A stretch of DNA of 64,000 bases from JACVRW01 sp963734365 (GCA_963734365.1 CAVTGV010000008.1:1-64000); one strand, 5' to 3'. Counted from the first letter of the stretch, positions 54,528 to 63,214 are shown. Numbers and translations are program-made. The notes: a model not told the origin generated them from the sequence alone.

Positions 54528-55748
54528 ATGGAATTCGCGCCTTCCGATCGCGTCGCCGCTCTTCTCGACCAGGTTCGTGGCTTCATGGAGGAGCACGTGG
54601 ATCCCGTGGAGCGCGAGGCCATGGAGGCGCTCGACCGCGAGGTCCGCCCGGGCGTGGCCTATCCCGAGGTGCTCGTGGATCTGCGGGCGCGCGCCCGCGC
54701 CGAGGGCCTGTGGAACCTGTTCATGCCGGACGAGCGCTACGGCCCGGGGCTCACCAACTGGGAGTACGGGATGCTCTGCGAGCAGATGGGCCGCAGCGGC
54801 GTGGCGCCCCTGGTCTTCAACTGCTCGGCCCCCGACACCGGCAACATGGAGATCCTCGCCGAGCACGGCAGCGCCGAGCAGCGCGAGCGCTGGCTCACGC
54901 CGCTGCTGGAGGGCGACATCCGCTCCTGCTTCTCGATGACCGAGCCCAACACCGCGGGCTCCGACCCCACCCGGCTCGTCTCGCGCGCCGAGCTCGATGG
55001 CGACGAATGGGTCATCAACGGCCACAAGTGGTTCACGTCGGGCTACAACGGCGCCGCGGTGGCGATCGCGATGGTGGTCACCGACCCCGACGCGCCGCCG
55101 CACAAGCGCGCCTCGATGATCATGGTCCCGCTCGACGCCCCCGGCTTCGTCGGCGTGCGCCCGGTGCCGGTGATGGGCCACGACGAGGGCCCGGGCCACT
55201 GGGAGGTGCTCTACGAGGACTGCCGCGTTCCGGCCGAGAACGTGCTCGGCGAGCGTGGCGCCGCCTTCTCCATTGCCCAGGATCGCCTCGGGCCGGGGCG
55301 GATCCACCACTGCATGCGCGCGATCGGATCGGCCGAGCGCGCCTTCGAGCTGATGTGCCGGCGCGCGCACGACCGCGAGGCGTTCGGGGGGCCGCTGGCC
55401 GAGAAGCAGTTCGTGCAGGACTTCATCGCGCAGTCGCGCATGGAGATCGATTCCGCGCGCCTGATGGTGCTGCACGCCGCCTGGAAGATGGACACCGAGG
55501 GCAAGCGCGCCGCTCGCCAGGAGATCTCGATGATCAAGGTGATCGCCGCTCAGATGCACCAGACCGTGCTCGACCGCGCGATGCAGGTGCACGGCGCGCT
55601 CGGCATGTCCGACGACGTGCCGCTCGCGGCGATGTGGCGCCAGGGCCGCTGGCTGCGGATCGCCGACGGGCCCGACGAGGTCCACAAGATGGTGATCGCG
55701 CTGCGCGAGCTCAACCGCTTCAAGCCGCGCGAGCCCGCGCAGGTCTGA
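54528..55748 (+). CDS. Acyl-CoA dehydrogenase family protein (ACAD11-like)
   Basis: A 406-residue flavin dehydrogenase. The ACAD motifs are CFSMTEPNTAGSDPTRLV, WVINGHKWFTSGYNGA, RIHHCMRAIGSAERAFELMC and VHGALGMSDDVPLAAMWRQGR. It uses FAD and oxidises acyl-CoA at the alpha-beta bond. The DPTRL and GPGRIHH motifs resemble the ACAD10/11 type. TAGGCT at 54513-54518 lies 9 nt before ATG 54528 and no SD is seen. A second ACAD gene starts 1 nt after its stop. Confidence 0.9.
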   Translation: MEFAPSDRVAALLDQVRGFMEEHVDPVEREAMEALDREVRPGVAYPEVLVDLRARARAEGLWNLFMPDERYGPGLTNWEYGMLCEQMGRSGVAPLVFNCSAPDTGNMEILAEHGSAEQRERWLTPLLEGDIRSCFSMTEPNTAGSDPTRLVSRAELDGDEWVINGHKWFTSGYNGAAVAIAMVVTDPDAPPHKRASMIMVPLDAPGFVGVRPVPVMGHDEGPGHWEVLYEDCRVPAENVLGERGAAFSIAQDRLGPGRIHHCMRAIGSAERAFELMCRRAHDREAFGGPLAEKQFVQDFIAQSRMEIDSARLMVLHAAWKMDTEGKRAARQEISMIKVIAAQMHQTVLDRAMQVHGALGMSDDVPLAAMWRQGRWLRIADGPDEVHKMVIALRELNRFKPREPAQV

Positions 55749-55749
55749 C

Positions 55750-56880
55750 GTGATCAGCGCGGCGGGCACGCAGACCGGTCTGTCGGACGAGCAGAGCGCG
55801 TTCGTGGAGGCGATCCGCGACTTCGCCTCCCGCGAGAAGTTCGATCGCGCCGAGGAGGCCCACGACGACGCCGTGGCCGCCCGAATGGGCGAGCTGGGCT
55901 GGTATGGCCTTCAGATTCCCGAGGAGTACGGCGGCTCGGGCGGGAGCTTCCTCGACGCCACGCTGTTCCTCGAGGAGACCGCCCACGGCCAGATCCCGGT
56001 GGCCGCCTACGGGGTCACGCTGATCGTGGTGGGTGCGCTCAATCGCTTCGGCACCGAGGAGCAGAAGCGCGACCTGTTCGGCCGCGTGGTGCGCGGAGGC
56101 ACCCTCGCGATCGCCATGTCCGAGCCCGACGCCGGCTCCGACGTGGCCGCGCTGAAGACCCGCGCGCGGCTCGACGACGGCGAATGGGTGCTCGACGGGG
56201 CGAAGATGTGGTGCTCGTACGCGCACAAGGCGAGTCATGTGCTGATCGTCTGTCGCAGCGGGGAGGGCGAGCGCCACGAGGACATGTCGATGATCCTCGT
56301 GCCGCGCGACGCGCCGGGAATGACGCTCACGCCCATCAAGACGCTCGGAGGCGAGGAGACCAACGAGATCCACCTCGAGGGCGTGCGGGTGCCCGAGGAT
56401 GCGCTGCTCGGTGGGGAGGGGGCGGGCTGGACGCAGCTGATGGCGGGCCTCAACTACGAGCGCACGATCCTCGCCGCATCCGCCCTAGGTCTGGCGCAGC
56501 GGGCCTTCGACGATGCGCTCGCCTACGCCAAGGAGCGCCGCCAGTTCGGCCGGCCCGTGGGCAGCTTCCAGGCGATCTCGCACCGCTTCGCGGAGATGGC
56601 CACCGAGATCGCCCAGGTCCGCCTGCTCGTGCGCTGGGTGGCTTCGCTCACCGACGAGGATCCGGGCCGGATGCTGCCCCAGGAGGCGTCGATGGCCAAG
56701 CTCGCGGCCACCGAGCTGGCCAAGCGCTGCGCGCTGGAGGGCGTGCAGATCATGGGCGGCTACGGCTACGCCACGGAGTATCCGATGGAGCGTCACCTGC
56801 GCAGCGCCGTGGTCACCACGATCTACGGCGGCACCTCGGAGATCCAGAAGAACATCATCGCCAAGACGCTTGGGCTCTAG
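55750..56880 (+). CDS. Acyl-CoA dehydrogenase
   Basis: A 376-residue ACAD of the standard short/medium-chain layout. It has AMSEPDAGSDVAALKTRA, VLDGAKMWCSYAHKA, GLNYERTILAASALG, ASMAKLAATELAKRCALEGVQIMGGYGY and TIYGGTSEIQKNIIAKTLGL. The catalytic Glu region of the last block is typical (ETxxxS/IYGGTSE). GTG 55750 follows the previous stop by 1 nt, so the two are one operon, probably acting on related acyl-CoAs in branched-chain or fatty-acid breakdown. Confidence 0.92.
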   Translation: MISAAGTQTGLSDEQSAFVEAIRDFASREKFDRAEEAHDDAVAARMGELGWYGLQIPEEYGGSGGSFLDATLFLEETAHGQIPVAAYGVTLIVVGALNRFGTEEQKRDLFGRVVRGGTLAIAMSEPDAGSDVAALKTRARLDDGEWVLDGAKMWCSYAHKASHVLIVCRSGEGERHEDMSMILVPRDAPGMTLTPIKTLGGEETNEIHLEGVRVPEDALLGGEGAGWTQLMAGLNYERTILAASALGLAQRAFDDALAYAKERRQFGRPVGSFQAISHRFAEMATEIAQVRLLVRWVASLTDEDPGRMLPQEASMAKLAATELAKRCALEGVQIMGGYGYATEYPMERHLRSAVVTTIYGGTSEIQKNIIAKTLGL

Positions 56881-56891
56881 GCGCGGCCGCC

Positions 56892-57653
56892 TCAGGCGGC
56901 CGCCGACAGCGAGTCCAGCTCGGCGCGCCAGTCGCGCTCCACGCCGGGCAGCTGGCGCCCGAAGGCGTCCACCAGCAGCGACCGGGGTCCCCGTTCCAGC
57001 GGGCGCACGGCGAGCTCCGCGGCGGCGCGGGTGCCGGCCTCGCGCTCGAGCAGGTCGAAGATCGTGCCCCCGAGCAGCATGGCGTCGGCCGGGGCCGGCG
57101 GGAACTCGGGACGCCCGCCCTCGCGCAGCCGGCGGACGATCGCCGGTCGCAGATGGGGTGTCTGCCCCGCGAGCCAGGTGGCCGCTCCCTCGCACAACCA
57201 GGCCCAGCGCACGTAGCGCCGGAAGGCGGCGTACGAGAACGGCGGCGGCAGGTCCGGGCTGTTGGCGCCGATCACCAGATGGGAGTACTCGTGCTGAGGC
57301 GACAGCCGCAGTGCCTCCCGCGAGCCCTCGACCTTGGAGGCGCGCGCGTTGAGCGCGGGTGGTGACAGCACATGGATCTCGGTCTCGGTGAACCAGCCGG
57401 CGAAGTAGCGCCGTCCCGCCGGAGCGCTCACCCGCCGGGCGAGCGGCAGCCAGGGATGGGCGAGCGTCAGGGCCAGGCTGCGTGCGTGGAGGATCACGGC
57501 GATGTCGCCGGGCGTGCGCTCGAACAGGCCCTCCACGGCGGCGCGGAAGTCCTCCAGCGCCGCGAGCACTCCGGCGGCCTCGGTCCGCTGGCTGGACTCG
57601 TGGCGGGCGGAGAAGGAGAGCGAATGGGACTCGACCCAGGGCACGCGCGCCAC
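56892..57653 (-). CDS. HExxH-type gluzincin-like hypothetical protein
   Basis: A 253-residue soluble protein with SPQHEYSHLVIG (HExxH-like, HEYSH) and, about 35 residues on, CEGAATWLAGQTP with a Glu. This is the E-x-x-E-like layout of gluzincins, although no substrate is inferable. The rest is helical with a Glu- and Ala-rich C-terminus. No signal peptide is evident. The start GTG 57653 lacks a clear ribosome site. It converges with the ACAD operon. Confidence 0.7.
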   Translation of the reverse strand: MARVPWVESHSLSFSARHESSQRTEAAGVLAALEDFRAAVEGLFERTPGDIAVILHARSLALTLAHPWLPLARRVSAPAGRRYFAGWFTETEIHVLSPPALNARASKVEGSREALRLSPQHEYSHLVIGANSPDLPPPFSYAAFRRYVRWAWLCEGAATWLAGQTPHLRPAIVRRLREGGRPEFPPAPADAMLLGGTIFDLLEREAGTRAAAELAVRPLERGPRSLLVDAFGRQLPGVERDWRAELDSLSAAA

Positions 57654-57695
57654 TCTCGCAGCCCCGCTCCGCCGAGCGCGTCACAATGCCGTGCC

Positions 57696-58046
57696 ATGGC
57701 TTCGTACTCGGTCAACCGCGAGGGAGTGGCTCGCACGCGGGAGCGCATCGAGGCCCGCCAGTACGTGCTCGACAGCGAGTGGGGCGAGGTCCAGCCGAGC
57801 GCCGCCGCGGAGAACGCCTTTCTCGAATCACACTCCTGGGAGGACTACGCGGGGTGGTTCCTCGGCCTGACCGACGGGGCCCAGGAGGAGACGAAGGCCA
57901 GGTATGCGTTCGTCTGCGGGGACTTCCGGCGCGTGCACCGCAGCGGCCTGATTGCCTGCGTCTACCGCGCCGCCGAGTGGCGCCACAAGGACGTGGAGCT
58001 GGCCGCCCACGACCTCCTGCAGTTGTTGGACAAGACGGCTGGCTGA
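57696..58046 (+). CDS. Conserved actinobacterial hypothetical protein
   Basis: A 116-residue protein beginning MASYSVNREGVARTRERIEA. It has DSEWGEVQPSAAAENAFLE, DYAGWFLGLTDGAQEETKARY, FVCGDFRRVHRSGLIACVYRA and EVELAAHDLL-like ends. Very similar proteins occur widely in actinobacteria as conserved hypotheticals; I know of no defined function. A CACAAT hexamer lies 8 nt before ATG 57696. Its stop is 1 nt from the stop of the opposing YcaQ-like gene. Confidence 0.75.
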   Translation: MASYSVNREGVARTRERIEARQYVLDSEWGEVQPSAAAENAFLESHSWEDYAGWFLGLTDGAQEETKARYAFVCGDFRRVHRSGLIACVYRAAEWRHKDVELAAHDLLQLLDKTAG

Positions 58047-58047
58047 G

Positions 58048-59199
58048 TCAGCGGCGCTCGACGTGCTCGAGCCCGGCGCAGCGCGCGAGCCGCTCGAGCG
58101 CGCGCCCGAAGGCAGTCTCGAGAGCTGACGAATTGCGCACTCCTGGCTCGCGGTGGAAGGCGAGCACGCGCAGCTCACCGGCCTTGCGGTCGGACTTGAG
58201 GTCGGCCCGGCCGACGATCCGGTCTCCGCGCAGGAGCGGGAGCACGTAGTAGCCGTAGACGCGCTGCGCTGCGGGCTTGTAGATCTCCATCACGTGCCGG
58301 AAGCCGAACAGGCGCTCGGCGAAGGGGCGGTCCCAGAGCAGGTTGTCGAAGGGCGACAGCAACGTGGCCGTGGACGGCGGCAGCTCGTCCGGCTCTAGCT
58401 CCCGCGGCACCAGCACCGGCGGCCCGCCGTCGTCGACCGCCAGACGCAGCAGGGAGCCCTCCTGTACGAGGGCCTCGACGTGCGGCCGCACGGTTGCGGT
58501 GCGCCCGGGCAGCCGGTAGTGCTCAGCGATCGCGCTCTCGGTGAGCGCGCCGCGCGCCCGCACCGCGCGCAGGACGAGCGCTCGCAGCGCCTCGGCGTCG
58601 CTTGGCGCCGGCGCGTCGAGCAGCGCGCGCGGAATCACCCGCTCGCTGAGGTCGTACAGGCGCTGGAAGCCCTGGCGGCCGGCGATCGCCAGGTCGCCGC
58701 GGTCCCAGAGCGAGTCGAGCACGCGCTTGGCGGGCTTCCAGTTCCACATCCCGCCGCCGCTCTCGCCCGCGAAGTGCCGCGAGCCCAGCGGGCCACGGGT
58801 GCGGATCTCGTCCAGCACGTGCTCGGCCACCTCCGGATGGTCATCGAGCGCGCGGCGGTGGCTGTCCCAATGGCCGCGTCCGCGCATCCGCCAGAGAAAC
58901 AGCGGGTAGTCCTCGATCGGCAGCAGACACGCCTCGTGGGCCCAGTACTCGAACACACGGCCCGCGCCCAGCAGCGCCGAGATCGTGCCGCGCGGATAGA
59001 TGCCGGCGCGCGAGGCCAGCACGATGCGATGGCTGCGTTCGACCGTGCTGATCGAGTCGAGCTGGACGCAGGAGAGGCGGGCCACCGCCGCCGCGACCTC
59101 GTCGGCATCGGCGCGGCGTTGCCGGGTGACGAACCCCTGGTGGGCCACGACGTGGCGTCGTAACGCGGCGAGCGAGATCGTGGCGCGGGAGGGGGGCAC
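58048..59199 (-). CDS. YcaQ-like (HTH_42) DNA glycosylase
   Basis: A 383-residue winged-helix protein. The catalytic motif is CVQLDSIST (Q-x-D, as in AlkX/YcaQ). It has GSRHFAGESGGGMWNWKPAKRVLDSLWDRGDLAI and LLSPFDNLLWDRPFAERLFGF in later domains, which match this family. Members unhook DNA interstrand cross-links and remove bulky lesions. GTG 59199 is preceded by GATGAT 8 nt upstream; it is divergent from the ECF sigma at 59279. Confidence 0.9.
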   Translation of the reverse strand: MPPSRATISLAALRRHVVAHQGFVTRQRRADADEVAAAVARLSCVQLDSISTVERSHRIVLASRAGIYPRGTISALLGAGRVFEYWAHEACLLPIEDYPLFLWRMRGRGHWDSHRRALDDHPEVAEHVLDEIRTRGPLGSRHFAGESGGGMWNWKPAKRVLDSLWDRGDLAIAGRQGFQRLYDLSERVIPRALLDAPAPSDAEALRALVLRAVRARGALTESAIAEHYRLPGRTATVRPHVEALVQEGSLLRLAVDDGGPPVLVPRELEPDELPPSTATLLSPFDNLLWDRPFAERLFGFRHVMEIYKPAAQRVYGYYVLPLLRGDRIVGRADLKSDRKAGELRVLAFHREPGVRNSSALETAFGRALERLARCAGLEHVERR

Positions 59200-59278
59200 G
59201 GCGCGGCATCATCGTGCACGAGCGATTGCCGTGGCCGCCGCGGGACCTCTCGGCCCCCGTCGTTCGTAGTGACTGCGG

Positions 59279-59896
59279 GTGAAGCGCGTGAGAAGCTCCG
59301 CTGTCAGTGTGAGTGAGGATCGTCCGGCGGCCCTGATGCCGCTTGCTCGAGTTGCGGCGCGACGGCCGGCTGAAGGCCTGAGCGAGCGGCGGCTCCTGCG
59401 GGAGGCCCAGCGCGGCTCGGCCGAGGCGCTCGAGGCGCTGTTTCGGCGTGAGTGGCCGCGGGCCTACCGGGCCGCCTACCTCGTGGTCCACGACGCGGCG
59501 GCTGCCGAGGACATCGCCCAGGAGGCCTTCCTGGCCGCGGTGCGGGCTCTCGACCGCTTCGATCGGCGGCGGCCGTTCGGGCCCTGGATGCACCGGATAG
59601 TCGTGAACCGGGCGATCGACGTCGCCCGTGCCCGGGCCCTGCGGCGCGAGGTGGACGCCTCGGCCGCCGAGGCCGTCGAGGCGGAGCCCGATCGGCCCAG
59701 CCTGCCCTTCTCGGACCGGCTGCTCGACGCCCTGCGGGAGCTGGGACCCGAGCAGCGGGCCCTGGTGGCGCTGCGCTACCTGTTCGAGTACACCCCGGGA
59801 GAGATCGCGGGCTTCCTGGATCTCCCGCGGGGCACCGTCAACTCGCGGCTGCGCCGCGCGCTCGACCGGCTCGCCGAGCTGGTGGAGGAGACGTGA
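59279..59896 (+). CDS. ECF sigma factor
   Basis: A 205-residue sigma-70 protein. Region 2 is LFRREWPRAYRAAYLVVHDA with EDIAQEAFLAAVRAL, region 4 LRELGPEQRALVALRYLFEYTPGEIAGFLDLPRGTVNSRL. GTG 59279 is 6 nt after TAGTGA (59267-59272). Its stop overlaps the next gene (GTGA), coding for a membrane partner. It probably controls an envelope-linked regulon. Confidence 0.9.
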   Translation: MKRVRSSAVSVSEDRPAALMPLARVAARRPAEGLSERRLLREAQRGSAEALEALFRREWPRAYRAAYLVVHDAAAAEDIAQEAFLAAVRALDRFDRRRPFGPWMHRIVVNRAIDVARARALRREVDASAAEAVEAEPDRPSLPFSDRLLDALRELGPEQRALVALRYLFEYTPGEIAGFLDLPRGTVNSRLRRALDRLAELVEET

Positions 59897-61092
59897 GCTC
59901 GGTGCTCGAACGGCAGCTGCGCGAGACCCTGGCGGACCAGCCGGCGCCCGGTGAGCTGGCCGCAGAACGGCGCAGCTGGCCCGTGATCGAGGCCGCGCTG
60001 GCCGAGCGGTCGCCCGTGGCGCGGCGCCGCCGGCGGCCGGCGCTGCGGCTCGCGCTAGTGGCCGCCCTCGTGGCGGCCGGGCTGGTGGCGGCGCTCAGCC
60101 CCGCCGGCGCGGCCGTGGGCGACTGGATCGAGGAGCGCGTGGGGCTCGGCCCCGACGAGAGCCAGCCCACGCTCCGCGGCTTCCCGGCGGGCGGGCGCCT
60201 GCTCGCGGTCTCCGAATCGGGCGCCTGGGTGGTGAGAGGTGGCGGTGGGCTTCGCGGGCTGGGGGACTACAGCGAGGTGGGCTGGTCGCCGCGCGGACTG
60301 TTCGTGATCGGCACGCGCGGCCATCAGCTGACCGCGATTGAGCCCTCGACCGGCCTGCCGCGCTGGTCACTCGCCCGGCGCGGGCGCGTCAGCCATCCGG
60401 CCTGGTCGCCCGGCGACGGCTACCGGGTGGCCTATCTCGAGAGCGCCCGGGGAGCCACCGGCCTGCGCGTGGTGGACGGCAGAGGGCAGCTCGACCACAA
60501 GGTCGCCGCGGCGGTCGCCCGGGTCACCCCCGCCTGGCGGCCCCGCGGCGGCTACGTGCTCACCTACGCGAGCGCTGCTGCCCCGGGCCTAGTGACCGTG
60601 GACGCCGATACGGGCGCGCGGCTCTGGACCGCCCGCACCGGGGCCGTGCCGCGCGAGCTGGCCTGGACTCGGGACGGCCGCCGCCTGGCCGTGCTGCTAC
60701 CCGGCGCCCTGCGCGTCTACGGGCGCACCGGCCGCCTTCAGGGCGAGCTGCGCTTCGAGCGCGGCACGCGTCCGCTGGCGCTGGCGCTCCACCCCTCCGG
60801 CAGCCGGGCGGCGCTCGCCGTCGCCCGGCGCGGAGGTTCCCGGGTCCTAGAGCTGCGGCTGAGTGGCGATCCCCTGGTCCGGCGCCGGCTGTTCACCGGA
60901 CCGGGCACGTTCAGCCAGCTCGCCTGGGCGCCGGGCGGCAAACGCCTGCTGGTGGCCTGGCCCGAAGCCAACCAGTGGCTCCTGATCGGCCGCGACGGCG
61001 CGCGAGCCTTTTCCAGGGTCTCCCGGCAGTTCGATCCCGGTGGCAACGGCGCCGGCTTCCCGCGCCTGTCGGGCTGGTGCTGTCCGCGCTGA
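59893..61092 (+). CDS. Single-pass membrane protein with beta-propeller-like domain, probable anti-sigma partner
   Basis: A 399-residue protein translated with the sigma factor. The cytoplasmic N-terminus (about 60 residues, LRETLADQPAPGELAAERR) is followed by one TM helix (LRLALVAALVAAGLVAALSPAG) and then repeats of WSPRG, AWSPGDGYRVAY, AWTRDGRRLAVLL, AWAPGGKRLLVAW, matching TolB/WD-like blades (five or more). The N-terminal part lacks an obvious zinc HxxxCxxC motif of ZAS anti-sigmas. The outside domain may sense a cell-wall signal. It ends WCCPR with two adjacent cysteines. Confidence 0.75.
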   Translation: MSSVLERQLRETLADQPAPGELAAERRSWPVIEAALAERSPVARRRRRPALRLALVAALVAAGLVAALSPAGAAVGDWIEERVGLGPDESQPTLRGFPAGGRLLAVSESGAWVVRGGGGLRGLGDYSEVGWSPRGLFVIGTRGHQLTAIEPSTGLPRWSLARRGRVSHPAWSPGDGYRVAYLESARGATGLRVVDGRGQLDHKVAAAVARVTPAWRPRGGYVLTYASAAAPGLVTVDADTGARLWTARTGAVPRELAWTRDGRRLAVLLPGALRVYGRTGRLQGELRFERGTRPLALALHPSGSRAALAVARRGGSRVLELRLSGDPLVRRRLFTGPGTFSQLAWAPGGKRLLVAWPEANQWLLIGRDGARAFSRVSRQFDPGGNGAGFPRLSGWCCPR

Positions 61093-61117
61093 GCTCCGGC
61101 ACGGAATACTGCCGGGC

Positions 61118-61510
61118 ATGGCGGCACGCAACGTGTTGGGAGAAGAGCTCGAGCCCTGCGGCGGCGACCCCGTCACGGGCTTCTACCGCGACGGTTGCTG
61201 CAACACCGGCCCCGAGGACGTGGGCAGTCACACGATCTGCGCCGTCGTGACCGAGGAGTTCCTCGACCATCAGCGGGGAATCGGCAACGACCTGAGCTCA
61301 CCCATGCCCCGCTTCGGCTTCCCCGGCCTCGAGCCCGGCGACCGCTGGTGCGTGACTGCCGCGAACTGGCTGCGCGCCCACGAGGACGGCGCGGCGGCGT
61401 TCGTGGTGCTCGCCTGCACTCACGAGCGGGCGCTCGAGATCGTCCCGCTGGAGGCGCTGCAGGAGCATGCGGTCGACGTGCCGCCCGACGCCGGCGCATT
61501 CGGCAGCTGA
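61118..61510 (+). CDS. DUF2237 family protein
   Basis: A 130-residue protein matching DUF2237: NVLGEELEPCGGDPVTGFYRDGCCNTGPEDVGSHTICA in pieces, a VTEEFLDHQRGIGNDLSSP segment and GLEPGDRWCVTAANW. The three conserved Cys-containing patches are present. Function is unknown; homologues lie in diverse genomes as single genes. AATACT is 7 nt before ATG 61118. It follows the propeller protein by 25 nt on the same strand. Confidence 0.8.
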   Translation: MAARNVLGEELEPCGGDPVTGFYRDGCCNTGPEDVGSHTICAVVTEEFLDHQRGIGNDLSSPMPRFGFPGLEPGDRWCVTAANWLRAHEDGAAAFVVLACTHERALEIVPLEALQEHAVDVPPDAGAFGS

Positions 61511-61512
61511 GC

Positions 61513-61554
61513 TTGACTTCGCTCTGGAACATAGCTATAAGCTGTGAATCACAG
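61513..61554 (+). promoter_or_regulatory. Sigma-70-like promoter and palindromic operator for the NmrA-like gene
   Basis: TTGACT (61513-61518), 17-bp spacer, TATAAG (61536-61541). The perfect palindrome CTGTGAATCACAG (61542-61554) starts right after the -10 and covers the transcription start. This is the one strong -35/-10 promoter with an operator in the window, typical of a repressor-controlled gene. Confidence 0.75.
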
Positions 61555-61576
61555 TTTCAGGCCGAGGAGCCTAGAG

Positions 61577-62473
61577 ATGTCGTCTCGCACCCCCCTGCTC
61601 ATTGCCGTTCACGGCGCCACCGGAGTCCAGGGTGCCGCCGTAGCGCGGCGCCTGCTCCACGACGGCCACTACGTCCGGGCGGTGGCGCGCCGCCCCGCTC
61701 GCAGCCTGGGGATGCCCATGGGCTGCGACCCGTTCAGCGCCGACGTGGCCGATGTCGATGCTCTCGCCCGGGCCTATGCCGGTGCGGACGCCGTGTATGT
61801 CCAGCTTCCGCTGGTGTTCGACGAGATCGCGATCGTTCAGGCCGAGCGCGTCGCCGAGGCACTGCGGCGCGAGGAGGTCCGGCGCGTGGTGTTCAACGCC
61901 GGGGGACCGTTGCCGGCGGAGCCGGTGGGCCTGCCCTATCTCGACGCCCGCGTCGCGTTGGCCCGGGCGCTGAAGGAGGGACGGTCCACGGCCACGCTGC
62001 TCGGTCCGGCGGGGCCGTACATGGAGAACCTGGCGGCGCCGTGGTCGGCCCCGCTGGTGAGTGACGGCGTGATCGCCCACCCGCTCCCGGCCGAGCTGCC
62101 GCTGCCCTGGGTCGCGCTCGCCGACCTCGCGGAGCACGTGGCGGCGGCGGTCCGCGGCCCGGGCCACCAGCGCCGCCTGATTGGCGGCCCGCGCGCTCTG
62201 ACCGGCCATGAGGCCGCCGACGCGCTATCGGTGGCGCTCGCTCGGCCGGTGCGCTGGGAGACGATCGAGCCGGCCGAGTACGAGGAGATGTTGCGCCCGC
62301 ACCTCGGCGACCACGCCGCCGAGGGTCTCAGCCGTAACTACGGCGCTCTGGCCGCGGGACTGCCGCTTGCCGAACCCGAGCCGGTTGACCTGCGCTGCGG
62401 GCGCACCGGCCTCGGGGCCTGGGCGAGCACGCAGGTCTGGGACGAGGCCGGGCTGCTCGCCGTAGCCGGGTGA
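61577..62473 (+). CDS. NmrA-like NAD(P)-binding reductase
   Basis: A 298-residue Rossmann protein. The dinucleotide motif is VHGATGVQGAAVARRLL near the N-terminus, VRAVARRPAR follows and the active region lacks the YxxxK of classical SDRs, fitting NmrA/azoreductase-like atypical SDRs. ATG 61577 has GAGGAG at 61564-61569 with a 7-nt gap; GTG 61544 is in frame but overlaps the operator palindrome. The regulator is not next to it. Confidence 0.85.
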   Translation: MSSRTPLLIAVHGATGVQGAAVARRLLHDGHYVRAVARRPARSLGMPMGCDPFSADVADVDALARAYAGADAVYVQLPLVFDEIAIVQAERVAEALRREEVRRVVFNAGGPLPAEPVGLPYLDARVALARALKEGRSTATLLGPAGPYMENLAAPWSAPLVSDGVIAHPLPAELPLPWVALADLAEHVAAAVRGPGHQRRLIGGPRALTGHEAADALSVALARPVRWETIEPAEYEEMLRPHLGDHAAEGLSRNYGALAAGLPLAEPEPVDLRCGRTGLGAWASTQVWDEAGLLAVAG

Positions 62474-62489
62474 TTCGCTTGCGCTCGCC

Positions 62490-63119
62490 TCAGGCGAGAA
62501 CCGGCACCGCGTCCGAGGCGATCGACTCGATCTCCTCGGAGGCTCGCTCGAACTCGTCGTCCGAGAGCACCGGGGTGCCCTCGAACGGCAGCTCGCGGTA
62601 CAGCTCGAGCCAGGAGCGGCAACCGTGGTACTCCGGCCGCACCTTCACCGTCACCGGACGCGGGATGCGGTAGGTGCGCAGCAGCATCACGTGAAGGGGA
62701 TGGCGGCGCTTCCAGGCCAGGCGCTTCTCCGCGTAGTCGGTGGTCCAGATGTAGTAGGGCGACAGCGCGTCGATGGCGCGCCGGTCGGTGATCAGGTAGC
62801 TCGCGGCCACCTCGGCCCAGGCGCGGATGCGCACCCGCTCGGGCTGGGTGATCCCGCCCTCGCGGATGAGCGCCTCGGCGGGCGGCTCGTTGTCCGGCCA
62901 GACGCCCTCCTCGAGGGCCCGGTCGAGCTCCGGCACGTGTGACTGCCGGATCAGGTCGTTGCGCTGGTGATCGAAAGTCGGATAGAGGAAGAAGCGATCG
63001 TGCTCGATCTCGAAATGCTTGTTCTCCTCGCGAATTCCGCCCTTACGGAGCGTGATGAGCTGCTCGCCCTCGGCGAGTGCCCGCACGGTGACGGCCCATT
63101 CCTTCAATGCGACTGGCAT
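62490..63119 (-). CDS. DUF1802 family protein
   Basis: A 209-residue protein of the DUF1802 family: PVALKEWAVTVRALAEGEQLITLRKGG, HFEIEHDRFFLYPTFDHQ, AWAEVAASYLITDRRAIDAL and LDRALEEGVW are typical. Function is unknown; the LRKGG and FFLYPTF motifs suggest nucleotide or RNA binding. A longer frame from GTG 63197 is rejected because ATG 63119 has GGAGGT 11 nt upstream and the promoter lies inside the extension. Confidence 0.8.
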   Translation of the reverse strand: MPVALKEWAVTVRALAEGEQLITLRKGGIREENKHFEIEHDRFFLYPTFDHQRNDLIRQSHVPELDRALEEGVWPDNEPPAEALIREGGITQPERVRIRAWAEVAASYLITDRRAIDALSPYYIWTTDYAEKRLAWKRRHPLHVMLLRTYRIPRPVTVKVRPEYHGCRSWLELYRELPFEGTPVLSDDEFERASEEIESIASDAVPVLA

Positions 63120-63185
63120 AAACGAGAAAAACCTCCATAAGCGCCGCCTGGCGTTCCGCTTGATTCTCGGGGGGCGCGGGCGGCC

Positions 63186-63214
63186 ATTGTTACCCACGAA
63201 AGACCAGCATGCAA
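63186..63214 (-). promoter_or_regulatory. Promoter of the DUF1802 gene
   Basis: Reading leftward: TTGCAT (reverse of 63209-63214), 16-bp spacer, TAACAAT (reverse of 63186-63192). A leader of about 60 nt with GGAGGT at 63131-63136 then leads to ATG 63119. Confidence 0.55.

Noticed and set aside
63120..63197. N-terminal extension of the DUF1802 protein from GTG 63197
   Set aside because: The extension is basic and not family-like, contains the promoter's downstream region, and ATG 63119 has a GGAGGT site.
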